Positions 45,708 through 58,620 of a stretch of 64,000 bases of DNA are shown here, one piece after another. This stretch comes from Erodium maritimum (taxonomy: Eukaryota; Streptophyta; Magnoliopsida; Geraniales; Geraniaceae). The position numbers were made by a program, and so were the translations under genes. Location: positions 22,005,515 to 22,069,514 of the forward strand of contig OY997591.1 of assembly GCA_963921825.1 (NCBI GenBank). Reading direction: 5' to 3'. The notes under the pieces are model-generated. The model saw only the letters and a program-made list of their open reading frames with translations. It made no database searches and was not told the origin of the DNA. The number at the start of each line of letters is the position of its first letter. Within the stretch, counting starts at the first letter, position 1.

Positions 45708-46635
45708 TTATAAGTCTAATTTAGATCCAAGTCTAAATCCTTAAAGAGTTGAGGTTGTTAGTTCATGAAAATATATGCTAATCATGTTTGGTTAGTCCAT
45801 TTCCTTCAACTGATATCAGTGGTTGACATGTCAGAGTTCAAAGCCATTTCTTATCTACTCGGATCCAAATTTGGTCCATGGTCGGAAAGGACACCTAAAG
45901 ATAGTCACTATATTAGAAATCCATATCCTGTATATTTTTCATTCGGAGTTGGTATCTAAATCAATTATTTTCTTCAACTCTAGTCTATTTTGTCAAGACG
46001 TAATCTTGAATCCGGGCATATAGGCAAGAGCTAAAACCCAAAACCTAGAGTGGAAACTGGAAACCTTATGTGCCCATTGAATTGTAGTCTTTACCGATCG
46101 ACATGTATATAAACTTGAAACAATGAAACTGAAAACTTGACGTAATATTGGAAAGTTCCAAACTTAATCTCAATTAGTACAACCGGTAGTTGTGATTAGA
46201 ATATAGTTTTCATAGCTAACTTTCCAATCTTTCGTTTTTTTTTTCCGACCAGCAAAGCAAATTTAGATTAAGCCTCTCTTGAGGTAAAAGAGGAGTTACA
46301 ATAATTGAAACAAAACCACTCGTCAAGATCAACCAAAAACCCAAAAACTCGAATGCTAACCCAACAACATATTTTCTTGGTCCACAAGTAATCTAATGAC
46401 TTAGAGCAAACAACAGCTATGAACTTGCAACTGAAGCCAAACCAGATGCACTGTCACCAAGATATGGGTTTGTAATCAAAATGCAATGGGTAGGCACATA
46501 TATATATATGAAATTGCATACAAACAAGAAGCAAAACAACAAATTAGTGTCCATTTAGAGGGAAATAGAGTTAAATCTAAACATGAAAGCAAGAGGAATT
46601 TGATAATAAGCCTCCTATTCCCAACACCTTTTGGC
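45708..46635. other. Intergenic region between TBL and CLE genes
   Basis: AT-rich DNA with no gene seen. The end near 46600 should include the CLE 3' UTR. Confidence 0.4.
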
Positions 46636-46893
46636 TTAGTGATGTTGAGGATCCGGCCCTCCGGGAGACTCTCTTTGGGTTTCTTCTGTCACACCCCTTT
46701 TGTACTGGTAATAAGAATATCCCATTTTTGACATAGCTTGTCTTGGTTTTTCGAAGATTACACGACTATCCATCCTCTTGAACGTTATTCGATTCACGCG
46801 CGCCTCCGAATGCATTACAAGAATCAGTAACAACATGGTTAGAGTTACTACAACCCAAGTACTCTTCAAACAAACCATGTTTGGTGGTATCAT
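46636..46893 (-). CDS. CLE: CLE signalling peptide precursor
   Basis: Single-exon gene for a small secreted peptide hormone of the CLAVATA3/ESR-related family, perceived by plasma-membrane leucine-rich repeat receptor kinases. The precursor is 85 residues from the first ATG, or 80 from the second (MVCLKSTW, start at 46878). A strong signal peptide (VVVTLTMLLLILVMHSEA) is followed by a variable basic middle. The C-terminus is the 12-residue CLE motif RESPGGPDPQHH, directly before the stop. The motif matches the CLE1-CLE7 type (RLSPGGPDPQHH and RVSPGGPDPQHH) except for Glu at position 2. The family is short and intronless, which agrees. The minus-strand TATAAA at 46948-46953 would start transcription about 30 nt before the first ATG. 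Confidence 0.9.
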   Translation of the reverse strand: MIPPNMVCLKSTWVVVTLTMLLLILVMHSEARVNRITFKRMDSRVIFEKPRQAMSKMGYSYYQYKRGVTEETQRESPGGPDPQHH

Positions 46894-46947
46894 GGAGCAT
46901 ATGCAACAAGTCCTTATATACTAAAACCTATGATAGTGACAATAGGG

Positions 46948-46953
46948 TTTATA
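46948..46953 (-). promoter_or_regulatory. Candidate TATA box of the CLE gene
   Basis: TATAAA on the minus strand, 55-60 bases before the first ATG. A second TATATAAG at 46913-46920 lies too close to the start codons to be the main box. Confidence 0.4.
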
Positions 46954-47426
46954 ATGTCCCAATGCAATTAATGTAGAGATAAACTTGGACGAAGAACATG
47001 TTTTAATGATGTCTTCTCCTCAAAACCAAGGTTTGTGTCATCTCCAATACCCCAACTCAAAATGAAATCAAATCACATGATGCTTAATTTTTCTCTATTG
47101 GGCCAAACTAGTCAAAATTATTTATCTACTTGTCTCTTGCGTCTCCATGTGATGCCAATATGACACTCTCAAGGGACATTAACATTTTGAATCACATGCA
47201 TGTGTTTAAGCATTAACATATAATTGGTTCATTACATGAGTATGGATCATAGGTCAATTTGTCATCATTTCATTGGTAACCAAATTCAAAATTCTCTTTA
47301 TCATGTTAACAATTTGATTTTAACGATAAGACTTCGTTTCTAACTCATCCATGATCTGTCTTTTTGTCACTTCATCTTTCTTGTTTTCTTTCTCCAACAA
47401 TATTTTTTGGACGAGAGTGTGGAAGA
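46954..47426. other. CLE upstream region
   Basis: AT-rich DNA between the CLE promoter and a LINE fragment. No gene is seen. Confidence 0.4.
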
Positions 47427-49045
47427 TGGACGAGATTCAGGAGAAGTTGAAGGGAGTGGTAACCGATAGTGAGGACGATGAAGAGACGCAGATCCCTGAG
47501 GAGATGCTGAATCAAGCCAGCGATAAGTACAAGTTTGGTTTAGCAACTAAGGTATTTACTGAGAAGAAATACAGTGAGGATGTGTTTCGATCAATGATGA
47601 AGAACGTGTGGAATCTAAAGGAGGAGGTAGTGATGCAAACCCTAACGCCGACCTCAATAGTTTCTTCTTTGTGTCAGAAAGGTAGGCGAATAAGGTCATA
47701 GAGATGGAGCCATGGACCTTTAATGAGGCATTGGTTGCAATGGCGACGATCACGCCTGATGATAAAGCACCGGATATTCGATTTGAGTTTATGTTAGTAT
47801 GACTGCACCGTCTAACTTACCAATCAAGACGCTGACAGAGGTGGTTGGGGAAGTAATTGGGAATAAGGTTGGGTAGTTCCTAGAGGTGGATTGTAATGAG
47901 GATGGACGGGCATGGGAAGACTACATTCGATTCAGAGTTAGATGGAGGTTGAGTACCCCGTTGAGGAATACCACGAAGATATTTTTGGGGGATGATAAGG
48001 AACCTACGATAGTGCACTTGTAGTATGAAAGGTTGCCTGAGTTCTGCTATTATTGTGGTAGGGTCGGACATGTTGAAAAAGACTGTGACTGCATGACAGA
48101 AAAGATGAAAATACCAAGCCAGTATGGTATGCATATGAGGGCCGAACCCCCAAAACCTAACAATGGCGGGTGGAGGAGTGGAGGTCAGGAGAGGGAAAAG
48201 CAGTGGGGGAGGTCTGACTGGAGAAGGGGGTCGGGGGCATCGGATGAGGTTTCTATGTCTAGAAATTACAGAGGGAGGTCTGGGTCTCCCACTACAACGG
48301 ACCAGAGACGTAGAGCAATTAGAGAGAGGTCGGATTCGCTTATTGACAATTGGGTGAGGAAAGGTGCTGGTGGTGAAGTAGGCGAGGTGAGCGTGACTCA
48401 AAAGCTCATGAATTATAAGGATGAGAGATGGATAGAAGCAAGAGAAAAGGTGGTGGGAACAGGGGGGTCGAGTGCTGAGCCGGAAAAGACCACCGGTCTA
48501 AAGGAAGTGGCACCAATTTAAAGTAAAGGAGTGACGAAGGAGGTGGGTGGTGAAGTAACGGGGTTCAAATAAATGGAGGTCTTGGTAAGCTTTGAAAAAA
48601 ATGTGAAAAAGAGATGGAAGCCAAGGCTAAGGATGAACAAGGAGGGAGTAGGGGTAAAGGAAGCTGACAAGACTGTCAAAGATTCAAGAAAGCGAAATAT
48701 TGAGTTGATGAGTCAAACTCTGGAGTCTGGAACAATTCCTGCAACAGAGACGAACTCCTCATTGGTGTTGGCGAGGGCTGCTTTTGCAGCCCTGTCAGGA
48801 GTAATAATGTTAGCATTGGCCTGAAACTACCGAGGGCTTGGGATCCCCTGGAAGACATAGTTCATTGATGAGCTCATTGCTCAAAAGAAACCCGAGATTG
48901 TCTTCTTGAGTGAGAAAAAGTCAGAGGAGAGAGTTATTCAAGGTATAAGGAGACGTGCTGGCATGGAAGGTGCTTTCATAGTACCGACTAGAGGTGCAAG
49001 TGGGGGTATTGCAATGTTATGGAGGAATAAGGAGAGGAGTACCTT
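47427..49045 (+). mobile_element. L1-type LINE fragment: ORF1 and start of endonuclease
   Basis: ORF1 starts MDEIQEKLKGVVTDSEDD and continues with a DUF4283-like region, then a CCHC zinc knuckle (CYYCGRVGHVEKDC) at about 48042-48083 and a charged Arg/Gly-rich tail. The endonuclease begins near 48823 (NYRGLGIPW, then IVFLSEKKS, GASGGIAMLWRNK) and stops abruptly near 49045. Several in-frame stops interrupt ORF1. Reverse transcriptase is absent, so it is truncated at its 3' side. Confidence 0.75.
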
Positions 49046-50399
49046 GCGTACTTACTCCCCGAATCATGTGGATTCCCCACAACAAATCTTTCTCCAATCC
49101 TTAGTTTTTTAGGGTTTGAATTTTACTCCATATTTTACGAGCTCAACTCAATCCATCCGATTTGGTCGTATCTAACTAATTAATTTTGTATTGGATTTAT
49201 CCAGTCTATAAGTATACGGTAGGTTTATATATACAGATGTCGAGTTTGATACCGTCCACCAACACCCACACACACAAGAGTTACATAAAAAAAATTCCCA
49301 ACCCGGCAAGGCTGCATTGTGCTATTATCCCACTCATTGGTCGACCAACAGCAACCAACTTTGCAAATGGGTACTGTTTTTCTTGTCGTGCTAAAGTTAA
49401 AAATTAGAACAAAGATGAAGAGCACTTTCACGTATACGCAAAAACGTAGTCACTTTACAAATGGGTCTTGTTTTGTATGAATATTTATATAAGAAAAAAT
49501 ATTTTGACTGTTTTGTCTTTATTGGTTGTGGATTTTAACGAAGCAGTAAATACACTCAGGCGTTGTTTACTCTCATAATCTATTCGAGGTGTGAGTACAT
49601 TCAAAATTATTATATCACAACATTAGTTAAAATGGTTAAAGAATCGCAAGATCAAATTCTAATATTTCTAAAAATCCCAACTCACTTGTAACATAATTGC
49701 ATGTTCTTTTAAGAAATAATCCAAAAAAACTCTATACGATATAAAATAATGTGACAAGACAGACAGATCAATACATCATCATGATCATTTTGGGTTGAAA
49801 ATTACTATTTAGAAAATAGCCGAAAGTCAGCAGGTAGAATTTGGCAAATTGCATTTGGATTCAATTATGGGTGCACACAGGAATTGGGATAGGATAAGCA
49901 TGACAGCATAATATGAGTAATGGCATCATCAGCTTATCAATGACTGTATTGCACTTATACTTTGGTGCTATCACTATTTGACCTGACTGACCAATTTTTG
50001 ATTTGTTGCTTGACACTCGAGGTTCGCCATTAGGGTATTATACCTACTTAGATCCCAATAGTTTTAGTTGACCGTCTAGAGTTGAGGGTTTCTTATTCTT
50101 ACTGTCAAATGCATTAAGATCTTCATTTTCGATTTCAGTCAATTTTGCTTCATCTACCAATTAAATGAAAAACTCTAGTGCTTGCCATTCATAACTTTAA
50201 ACATTCCAATCAACCAGATGTTTAGAATAATGATTTTTCGGCCCATCGCATGTTAGAACGCATGTAACACAACATATTTAACTAACCCGCTGAATGGATT
50301 CGGAAATAACAAAATATCTCATTTCGATAGCTAATTGAGCCGCCAGGGTTAGGGTTGGGTTATTTGGGTTTGGGTTCTTACGACCGTCATTGGTCATCG
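49046..50399. other. AT-rich intergenic stretch
   Basis: No gene, RNA or transposon end is recognised. Confidence 0.4.
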
Positions 50400-51245
50400 T
50401 TCTTATGACTGGCACTGATCGTCGACTAAGGCGTGTAGTGGTGCATCTCCAACTCTCTTCGGTCATCGTCCTCACAGCCTTGTGCCGTCACCTATCTGGT
50501 ATGGAGCTGAAAGATCTACTTGGAAAATATAGACCGGGCGTGGTATTTCTCACGCAAACGTACCATTCCGACTCCCACCACTCTACGTCTAAACTCGAGC
50601 TGCTCAGACGTAATCTAGGTTTTCATGGGGTCACATGATTGTCGGTTGTGGGGAAAAAGGGGGATCACCATGTTTTAGGCGGATAAATGTCGCGCGGTGG
50701 TAGTAGAAGAGAAGGATGAGTCTCATATTGGTACACATATCTGGATTGGTCAGGAGGAGGTTTTTCGTTTCACGGGTATCTATGGTGAGTTGACGAAACA
50801 CTACGTCATCGAACTTGTTGTTTACTCTGTTGCCTTGGGGGAACACATGGAACCCGAGATTGGTTACTAATAGGCGACTTTAACGACATACTGGATCCAC
50901 GGGAGAATAAGGGAGGTCAACCTTACCCAGTTGCTTTAATCCTGGATTTTCAACATTCTCTCTTTGATATAAGGGTGGAGGACATTCCGCTGAAAGGGAA
51001 CCAATTTACGTGGCAAGGGGTAAGGATCTGAATGTCAGAATAGAGTTACAGTTGGATAAAGGTTTTCTCTCTCGAGTCGTGAGGCCCAGTTACCTACAGG
51101 CTTGATTGAGGAACGTGGGCTATACCATCTCGAATCATATGCCAATCCTATTTCTACTAGTGGAGGATCCGTCGGGTAGAGTGAAGAGAGTATTTGAGAA
51201 TGAATGGATTGAGGACCCATAGTGTGGACAACTGATGCAGCAAGA
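50400..51245 (+). mobile_element. LINE endonuclease fragment
   Basis: Encodes MELKDLLGKYRPGVVFLTQT, LELLRRNLGFHG, then further frames with FSFHGYLW-like and GDFNDI-like endonuclease segments, broken by several frame changes. Both ends are truncated. It is distinct from the fragment at 47427 because the endonuclease start is present again. Confidence 0.6.
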
Positions 51246-51732
51246 GTGGGATCAGGTACCTACACTAACCTTTATATATACATTGTTCTCAGATGCATAC
51301 CTAACCTTTCAAAATTACAGATACCTACACTAACCTTTATATGTTTTTTGTAAGATTTTAACAGATATCTACACTAATCTATCTACTAAAAAATACAAAT
51401 GCATACATTAACCTACATACCAAATGTAAAGATTAGGAAAAAAAATGGTTAAATACTTTTTGGTACCCTTATGTTCGGTCTACGAACGTTTTCGTACCCT
51501 TATGATTTTTTTATTCCAATTTGGTACCCTTATGTTCGGTCCACGGATGGAATTGACATATTTCGTTAGAAAACTAATGGAATATTCCTCCAAATTAGTC
51601 ATGTGACACCATGTGCAGTTAAGTGGAGTGTGAAATGATGATTTTCCCCTTCTCAATTTAAACTTATCAATTTGATACATAAAATTACAATTACACCCTT
51701 AGTTATAATACAAGAAATAATCTTTTTTTATA
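51246..51732. other. AT-rich stretch with short direct repeats
   Basis: Repeats of ACCTACACTAACCTTTATAT lie at 51258-51400. From 51443 there are repeats of TTGGTACCCTTATGTTCGGT, like one arm of a foldback element whose partner I could not find. Confidence 0.45.
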
Positions 51733-53005
51733 TATAAACGAAAGTTCATTAGGGAATTGTTCTATAAGCATATAGAACAAAGCAGGAAAAGAATCAAAAA
51801 GACCTTTTCCTCTGACCAATACAGCTCTATAGAGCGAAAACAGAAACAAAAACAAAACAGGGTGCAAACAGAACACCTGGCCTACTTCTATCCGGGTTCA
51901 AACATGTGAATCGGTTGGAGACCAGAACAGGGGTTAGAGCTTGGTCTCAAAGCGGGTCAAGGTAATCCTCATCCTTCTTGCCCTCAGAGTCCTTCTTGTA
52001 CTGATCGAGCGCCAAAGAACAAAAGTCAACTGCCCTTTTCCCAACTTTTGAGCTATAACTCCAACTACCCGAGCTATTTTTTAGCAATGTTCACAATGAA
52101 CCGTCCCGATTTATCCCCTTTATCAGCAGAAGTCCTGGCTCTTGTCTTGTATACAACAACTGGTTGAGCTATCAACTTCGACTGACCCTTCTTAGGGCGT
52201 CCACGTTTCTTTTGCTCAACCCTAGAGACTGGTAATTTGGCCAAGGCTTCCTTCGATGGACTACCATGAAATTCGACGCCTAAATTCGGTTCGCCACCCC
52301 AAGGAATTTCATCCTCGAGTATATCGACTTTGTCAACTGTCAGGCCCAAGTCTGTCCCGATTCGATTAAAAATATCAGCCAAAGAAGGATCCTCACAAGC
52401 CAGATGGGCCTTTTCAGATGGGCCTGGCTTCTTCACCACTAGTACAATACTTCAGCCCGCCAAAATCTGGGTTGAGCCCACCACTGATTCGGATGGGCTT
52501 GACACCAAAGCAGACGTTGAAACGACACCGTGCGTTTCTTTGTTTTCGCGTGATAAAACTGGAAACACAATCGGATTCGCAGAAGCAACCACGCCATGTA
52601 CGGGATTGATATCCAAAACACCAGCAGTCTCTCGAGATTGATGGGAGATTTGAAAATCCAATCTTCCCAAATCGCGAATCGAAGATGAACCAACAGCGTC
52701 GCCGGTCGTAACACTGGCGGTAGGTACACTATGCACGTCCAAAACCAGTCCCACACCTACGCCTTTACGAGATTCATCCAACACAACAACATCAGGATGC
52801 GAAATAGACGTCTCCCGGGAATCTCTGATCTTCTCTTCCAAACCAGACGAAGCTATGTTTTCCTCTTCCAAGCCGGCCGCTCAAGCTCGAGGACGAGCTA
52901 TTGCCACGAAGAGTACATATCCGTTGACTTTAAGCCCGTTGATACTTTCCACAGCTTCAGCCGCTGCAGATGATGTCGAGAAAGTGATAAACCTGAAGAA
53001 TCTCC
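51733..53005 (-). mobile_element. Possible LINE remnant: ORF1-like tail and 3' UTR
   Basis: On the minus strand, a Ser/Val-rich frame from 52871 continues past an in-frame stop into VVKKPGPSEKAHLACEDPSL and an AT-hook-like KKRGRPKKGQ, then a T-rich tail ending in AACTTTCGTTTATATATAAAAAAAG. The tail looks like a LINE 3' end. No endonuclease or reverse transcriptase is present. The copia element interrupts it on the right. Confidence 0.4.
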
Positions 53006-53471
53006 TGAAAGTCTAAAGATGCGATCTAGCAAGCTTTCAACAACCAAATAAAGCAAAACTAAATCGACAAGTGCAGAAACGTGTAGATCGTCTAACCTCC
53101 CGCCATAACCATGAAGGTAGAGATACCTTAGAGTGTTGGTGCTTCTAAGCCCTTGCACAACTCTCCTTATGATGGTCTATCTCATCCAAAAACGAAATGC
53201 TCACTATGAACTTATGGAGAGAGTAGAGTATTAAGTTGTGTGGGCTTAGGGACCAAACCCATCTTTATATAGTGCACTAGCTCTATCCATCATAGAGCTC
53301 AAAATGATGGCATGGGATTTGCAAATCTTGATGGAAATATAGGACCACCAATGCATGGCAATAGCTTCTAAAAGCTAACTTTATGGAGAAGTGTGAAGGC
53401 CTACTTTCATCATGATGACGTCTCATACATGAATGATCTCCACCAACACATATTATTTTAATATGCTAACA
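53006..53471 (-). repeat. Copia LTR, complete copy (466 bp)
   Basis: Begins TGTTAGCATATTAAAATAAT on the minus strand and ends CTTTAGACTTTCA. It adjoins the purine tract at 53472-53485. Confidence 0.9.
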
Positions 53472-53609
53472 TTCTCCCACTTGGTCCATATTCCATCTTT
53501 TGCCAAAGCATGAAAACATAATACACGAATGGTGGCAATAATCACTCTTAGTAACGAGAGTTATCTTCCAACTATCACAATGCATCATGTCTTCTTTAAC
53601 GCTTCCCAT

Positions 53610-56600
53610 AAACTTAATGAATAAACCTTATGTTCATTCTGGTCCAACCAAAAGTGATATTTCTCAACCAAATGTGAACACAAAAAAAAAATGAGAAATA
53701 TCCAAAAACAGAGTTTCGATCGTTCTTACAACGAAAAATCACATAACGGGAACCAAGTCTCATACTGTCCACATGATCCTTAAACTTAAGTGGTGGCATG
53801 CCTTTTGTCAACGGATCAGCAATCATCAATTCAGTATTCACGTGTTCGATCACCAGTGATTGATCCTTAACACGATCTCTTAAGGCTAAATACTTAATGT
53901 CGATATGCTTACTTCGACTACCACTCTTGTGGTTTTTAGCCATAAAAACCGCAGCTGAATTGTCACAGTATATCCTTATGGGCTTAGATATAGGATCCAC
54001 AATTCTAAGCCCCAAAATGAAACTCTTCATCCATACACCATGCGATGTAGCCTCAAAACAAGATACGAACTCGGCCTCCATAATGGAAGTAGCAATTAGG
54101 CTTCGAATCATAATAGCCAATCACTTCCAAGTCATGAGCCTATACATAAGCATGTAATGCTTATTTCCTTGAAGGTACCTCATAACCTTCTTTGCAACTT
54201 TACAGTGGTACTCACCTGGATTATTCTGATATCGACCCAACATTCCAACTACAAATGCTATGTCAGGTCTAGTACAAACCTGAGCATACATCAAGCTTCC
54301 AACAACCGAAGCGTAGGGAATTTGGTCCATTCGTTCCTTTTCGAATTCATTCTTCGGGCATTGGTTCAATGTGAACTTATCCCCTTTCAGAATGGGAGCT
54401 ACACTTGGTGAACAATTTCCATCCGGAACCTTTCTAAGACTTTATTGATATAGGGCTCTTGAGACAAACCGAGAACACCCTTATGTCTGTCTCTTATGAT
54501 CTTAATGCCAATAACATAAGAGGCTTCACCCATATCCTTCATATCAAAGTTCTTAGAAAGAAATTGTTTCACCTCCCAAAGTAGTCCCTTATCATTGGTT
54601 GCAAGTAGTATATCACCCACATACAAAATGAGAAAACAAGTTTTACTCCCGCTGACCTTCTGGTATATACATTGATCCATGATATTCTCTTCGAATCTAA
54701 ATGAAGAGATAATATCATGAAACTTTAAGTACCACTGACGGGAGGCTTGTTTTAACCCATATATGGATTTCTTAAGTTTGCACACCAAATGATCACCAGC
54801 ACTAGAGGTAAAACCTTCAGGTTGAATCATGTATACCTCTTCCTCTATATCACCATTGAGAAATGCTGTTTTCACATCCATCTGATGAAGTTCCAAGTCA
54901 AAATGTGCAATCAATGCTAAAATAATACGAAGAGAATCTTTCTTAGATACAGGTGAAAATGTTTCACTGTAATCGATTCCTTCCCTTTGAGTGAATCCTT
55001 TAGCCACGAGTCTAGCCTTATGTCTCTCGATGTTTCCCAATGAGTCTTTCTTTGTTTTAAAGACCCATTTGCACCCAATGAGTTTTGCACCAAATGGAAA
55101 CTCGTCAAGATCCCTAACTCTATTAGAACTCATGGAATTCATCTCATCCTTCATAGCATTGTACCATAAACTTGACTTTTCACAACTCATCGCTTGTGAA
55201 AACGTTTCAGGATCATCTACAACTCCAATATTATAGTCATGTTCTTGTAAATACACTACATAATCACTAGGAACTGCCAACTTCTTTATTCTAGTAGATC
55301 TCCTTAATGGTTGATCAACAATCTCACGAGGATCATGTTGTACAACCGGTTCCTCAATGTTTTCAGGTAAATCCTGAACAACTTGATCTTCTGGATCGTC
55401 AACAATTTGTCGAATTCCATGATTATCCTCAACTGCTATTGCATCTTGATTAGCTTGTTGTTCAACACACACTTCGGCTGCATCATTTAAGATAATCACT
55501 TGATTAGTTGAAACAGGAGGTTGATTAACTAAATGATCTTTCTCAGGAAAACTGTATTGAGATCGATCCCTCCCACTCATCAAGTCATTCTCAAGAAATT
55601 TAGCATTCCTTGATTCCACAAATCTAGTGTGATAGTATGGACAATAAAACCTGTACCCCTTGGACCGTGCAACATATCCAACGAAATACCCACTAATGGT
55701 CCGGGGGTCAAGCTTCTTTTCTAACGGATTATAGACTCTTATTTCAGACGGGCATCCCCAAATGCGTACATGACCCAAACTTGGTTTCCAACCTTTAAAC
55801 AACTCAAATGGCGTTTTCAAAACAGCCTTGGTTGGAACTCTGTTCAATATGTACGCGGCCGTCTTAAGAGCTTCTATCCACAAGGACTTGGGAAGACCGG
55901 AGCTACACAACATGCTCCGAACCATGTCCATTAAGGTCCGGTTCCTTCTTTCTGCTACACCATTTTGGTCAGGCGAACCGGGCATAGTATACTGAGCAAC
56001 TATCCCATGTTCTTGAAGGAACCTTGCAGACGGACCGACCGCTTGTCCATCATCAGTGTATCTATCATAATATTCACCACCACGATCCGACCTCACGATC
56101 TTAATTTTCTTACCGCATTGTTTCTCTACTTCGGCCTTGAATGCCTTAAATGCATCTAATGCATCATTCTTATTATGAAGTATGTAGAGATACATATATC
56201 GTGAGTAATCATCTATAAAGGTGATGAAATGTTTCTGACCATACGAATCCATATCTGAACTACATATATCCGTATGTATGATCTCTAATATGTTTGAACT
56301 TCTCTTGGCACCTTTCTTTGATTTGTTTGTCTGCTTTCCTTTAATGCAGTTAACACAGATCTCAAAATCAGTAAAATCCAAAGTACTAAGTATATCGTCT
56401 TTTACCAATCTCTTAATCCTATCAATGAAGATATGTCCCAATCTCCGGTGCCACAACATAGAAGAGTCCTCATTCATGACACAACGCTTTATACCAACAT
56501 TGACATGTGTTGCATTATAACAGTCATTGTTTTGCAAATCAATACGAAAAGACCATTATACATTGTACCATTCCCAACAAGTTCAGATTTATAAAATAAC

Positions 56601-56900
56601 TGAAGGGGTTCATTTGAAATATGAAAGGAATATCCAAAAGTTACAAGTCTTGATACTGAAATAAGTTTCTTAGAAAACTTAGGAACAAAAAGGTCTTTTC
56701 CAAGTTCAAAACATGACCACTACTCAAAACCAAAATGCAATCCCCAATAGCCTCCACATGTGAGCTTATCTTGTTTCCCGAATAGATAAGTTGCTCACTT
56801 CCTAATGGCTTCCTCGGGTTTCGCAAGTCCTGCAACACATTCGTAACATGGATTGTACAACCAGAATCAATTCACCATGTGTCATGACATATTTCAACCA
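53610..56900 (-). pseudogene. Copia pol region
   Basis: Fossil polyprotein. In order it holds a protease-like stretch, a pre-integrase zinc motif (WHRRLGHIF with CxxC), the integrase core (HTDICSSDMDSYGQKHFITF; SPDQNGVAERRNRTL), reverse transcriptase (KARLVAKGFTQREGIDYSET; MDVKTAFLNGDIEEEVYM; the catalytic box reads LYVGDILL) and RNase H (CDNSAAVFMAKN; HIDIKYLALRDRV). It is mostly open but not whole. Confidence 0.9.
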
Positions 56901-57033
56901 TATTAGATTCAAAGTACACTAACGAAATAGGAAAGCCAATGAAAGTACCTTTCTTCTCAAGCCACTTGACAAACTTAGGACAATCCCTCTTAATATGTCC
57001 ACTCTTTTTATAGAAGTGACACGTGGGTTCCCA

Positions 57034-57762
57034 CTATATGTTCGTCCGGGGTGGTATTTTACCTTTCCCCTTTCCATTGGCTTGAATTTTACTTTTGTGC
57101 ATAACCAAATTCACATTTTGTGCACTCTCTGCCTGATCCGCCAGCAGTCTCCCCTCCTCTTGAACACACATGGTCATTAACTCATTCATAGACCATTTAT
57201 CCTTATGTGTGTTATAGGAGATCTTAAAGGGTGCATATGCTTGCGGTAGAGAATTCAAAATGTGACGCACAAGAAAATCATCTGGCATTTCCACTTTGAG
57301 TGCCTTTAGTTGAGCCGTAATGTCTCGCATCCTCATGATGTAATCACGTACACCGCGAGTGCTGGTAAACTTCATGGATGAAAGTTTCTTAATGAGGGTA
57401 CCAGAAAGGGTCTTATCCGAAGTCTCAAATTGTTCATCAATGGACTTCAACAATTCTCGGACATTTTGATGATGCTCGATTGAACCACGAATACCAGTAG
57501 AGATCTTCGACTTTATGAACATTACACAAAGGCGATTAGATCGCTCCCATCGTTCATAAAGTGAAATCTCAGCTGGAGTACTGGTACTCTGAACTGAAGG
57601 TGGTTCATCCATCCTAATGGCATAATCAATGTCCTTGAATCCCAAATGGAAAAGGACCATTTCCCTCCAAACTTTATAGTTTTCACCCGTTAATTCAAGA
57701 ACATTATTATCAGAGACAGTAATAGGTTGAGACGCTGCATAACAATCATACTTGTTTATCAA
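57034..57762 (-). pseudogene. Copia gag region (UBN2 type)
   Basis: Fossil gag with NVLELTGENYKVWREMVLF near its start and the helical stretch SSMKFTSTRGVRDYIMRMRD, typical of copia gag. A zinc-knuckle region follows leftward. Confidence 0.85.
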
Positions 57763-58039
57763 AATAGAGACTACACCAACTACATATATGTTTCGCCAAT
57801 GCCAAACATATCAAACATAAATCAATGACATAAAATTGCATGTGGGCTAAATTTTAATTCAAATAGATTTATGTTGTCCTTTATCGATAAAACTATCAAA
57901 TCATCCCGTAGTTCCTAATACCTGTGGGCGACTTAGGAAAAGCAATTTGACATTTTATCCTAATTGATCAAACAATCAATTACAATCGAAATGTCTTCAA
58001 CTAAATGTGGATTTTAACTATATGTATGACTTCATGAAC

Positions 58040-58347
58040 TTGAGGTTGCTGTGGCTAAGCCTCAATTCATTGAAGCTCTACTAATCCACAAGACATTTCT
58101 AATTTGTGCACCAAAAATGAGGTTGATGTGGCTAAGCCTCAATAAATATGTTTGACTAAATGTGATCCAATAATCCTTATAATTTCTCTTAACTAGGGTT
58201 GTTGTGGCTAAGCCCTAACTAATTAAACTTCATGGATCACTAACATATTGTGCACAAGATAATTAATCTTAATAAATGTCTTATTTACTAAATGTGATCC
58301 AAAAACCTTATATTTTACTTAACTAGGGTTGCTGTGGCTAAGCCCTT
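58040..58347. repeat. Four hairpins with a shared loop in the copia leader
   Basis: Copies at 58040-58065, 58118-58141, 58194-58217 and 58324-58347 share a GTGGCTAAG loop. The stem is TGAGG/CCTCA in the first two and TAGGG/CCCTA in the third; the fourth pairs TAGGG with CCCTT. Confidence 0.8.
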
Positions 58348-58549
58348 ATTAATAAAATTTATATGGATCACTAAGACATTTAAGACACATCATGTGTAAA
58401 TATTACACCGTTAACATGCATCAAAAATAATTGCATGAACAAATATTTAATCCACCAGCATAGATTAAATTCCAACAACTAAAGGTTAATAATTATGCAA
58501 ACAGAATAGACATGGATATGAACAAATTAAAGCACAAGGTTAACAAAAA

Positions 58550-58620
58550 GGCATTTAGCTTAGTGGTTGTAGCATGCAACTAGTGAGTCAATAATCCAGG
58601 TTCAAATCCCACAACCAACA
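58550..58620 (+). repeat. tRNA-like sequence (SINE head or tRNA relic)
   Basis: TAGCTTAGTGG fits the internal A box exactly and GGTTCAAATCC fits the B box with one change, spaced as in a tRNA gene. The 3' acceptor side pairs poorly with the 5' end, so it is not a functional tRNA. It lies antisense to the copia leader. Confidence 0.5.

Noticed and set aside
51443-51720. Possible foldback element with TTTGGTACCCTTATG repeats
   Set aside because: No second arm or duplication found.
58550-58620. Functional tRNA gene
   Set aside because: The acceptor stem ends do not pair, so I kept it only as a tRNA-like repeat.
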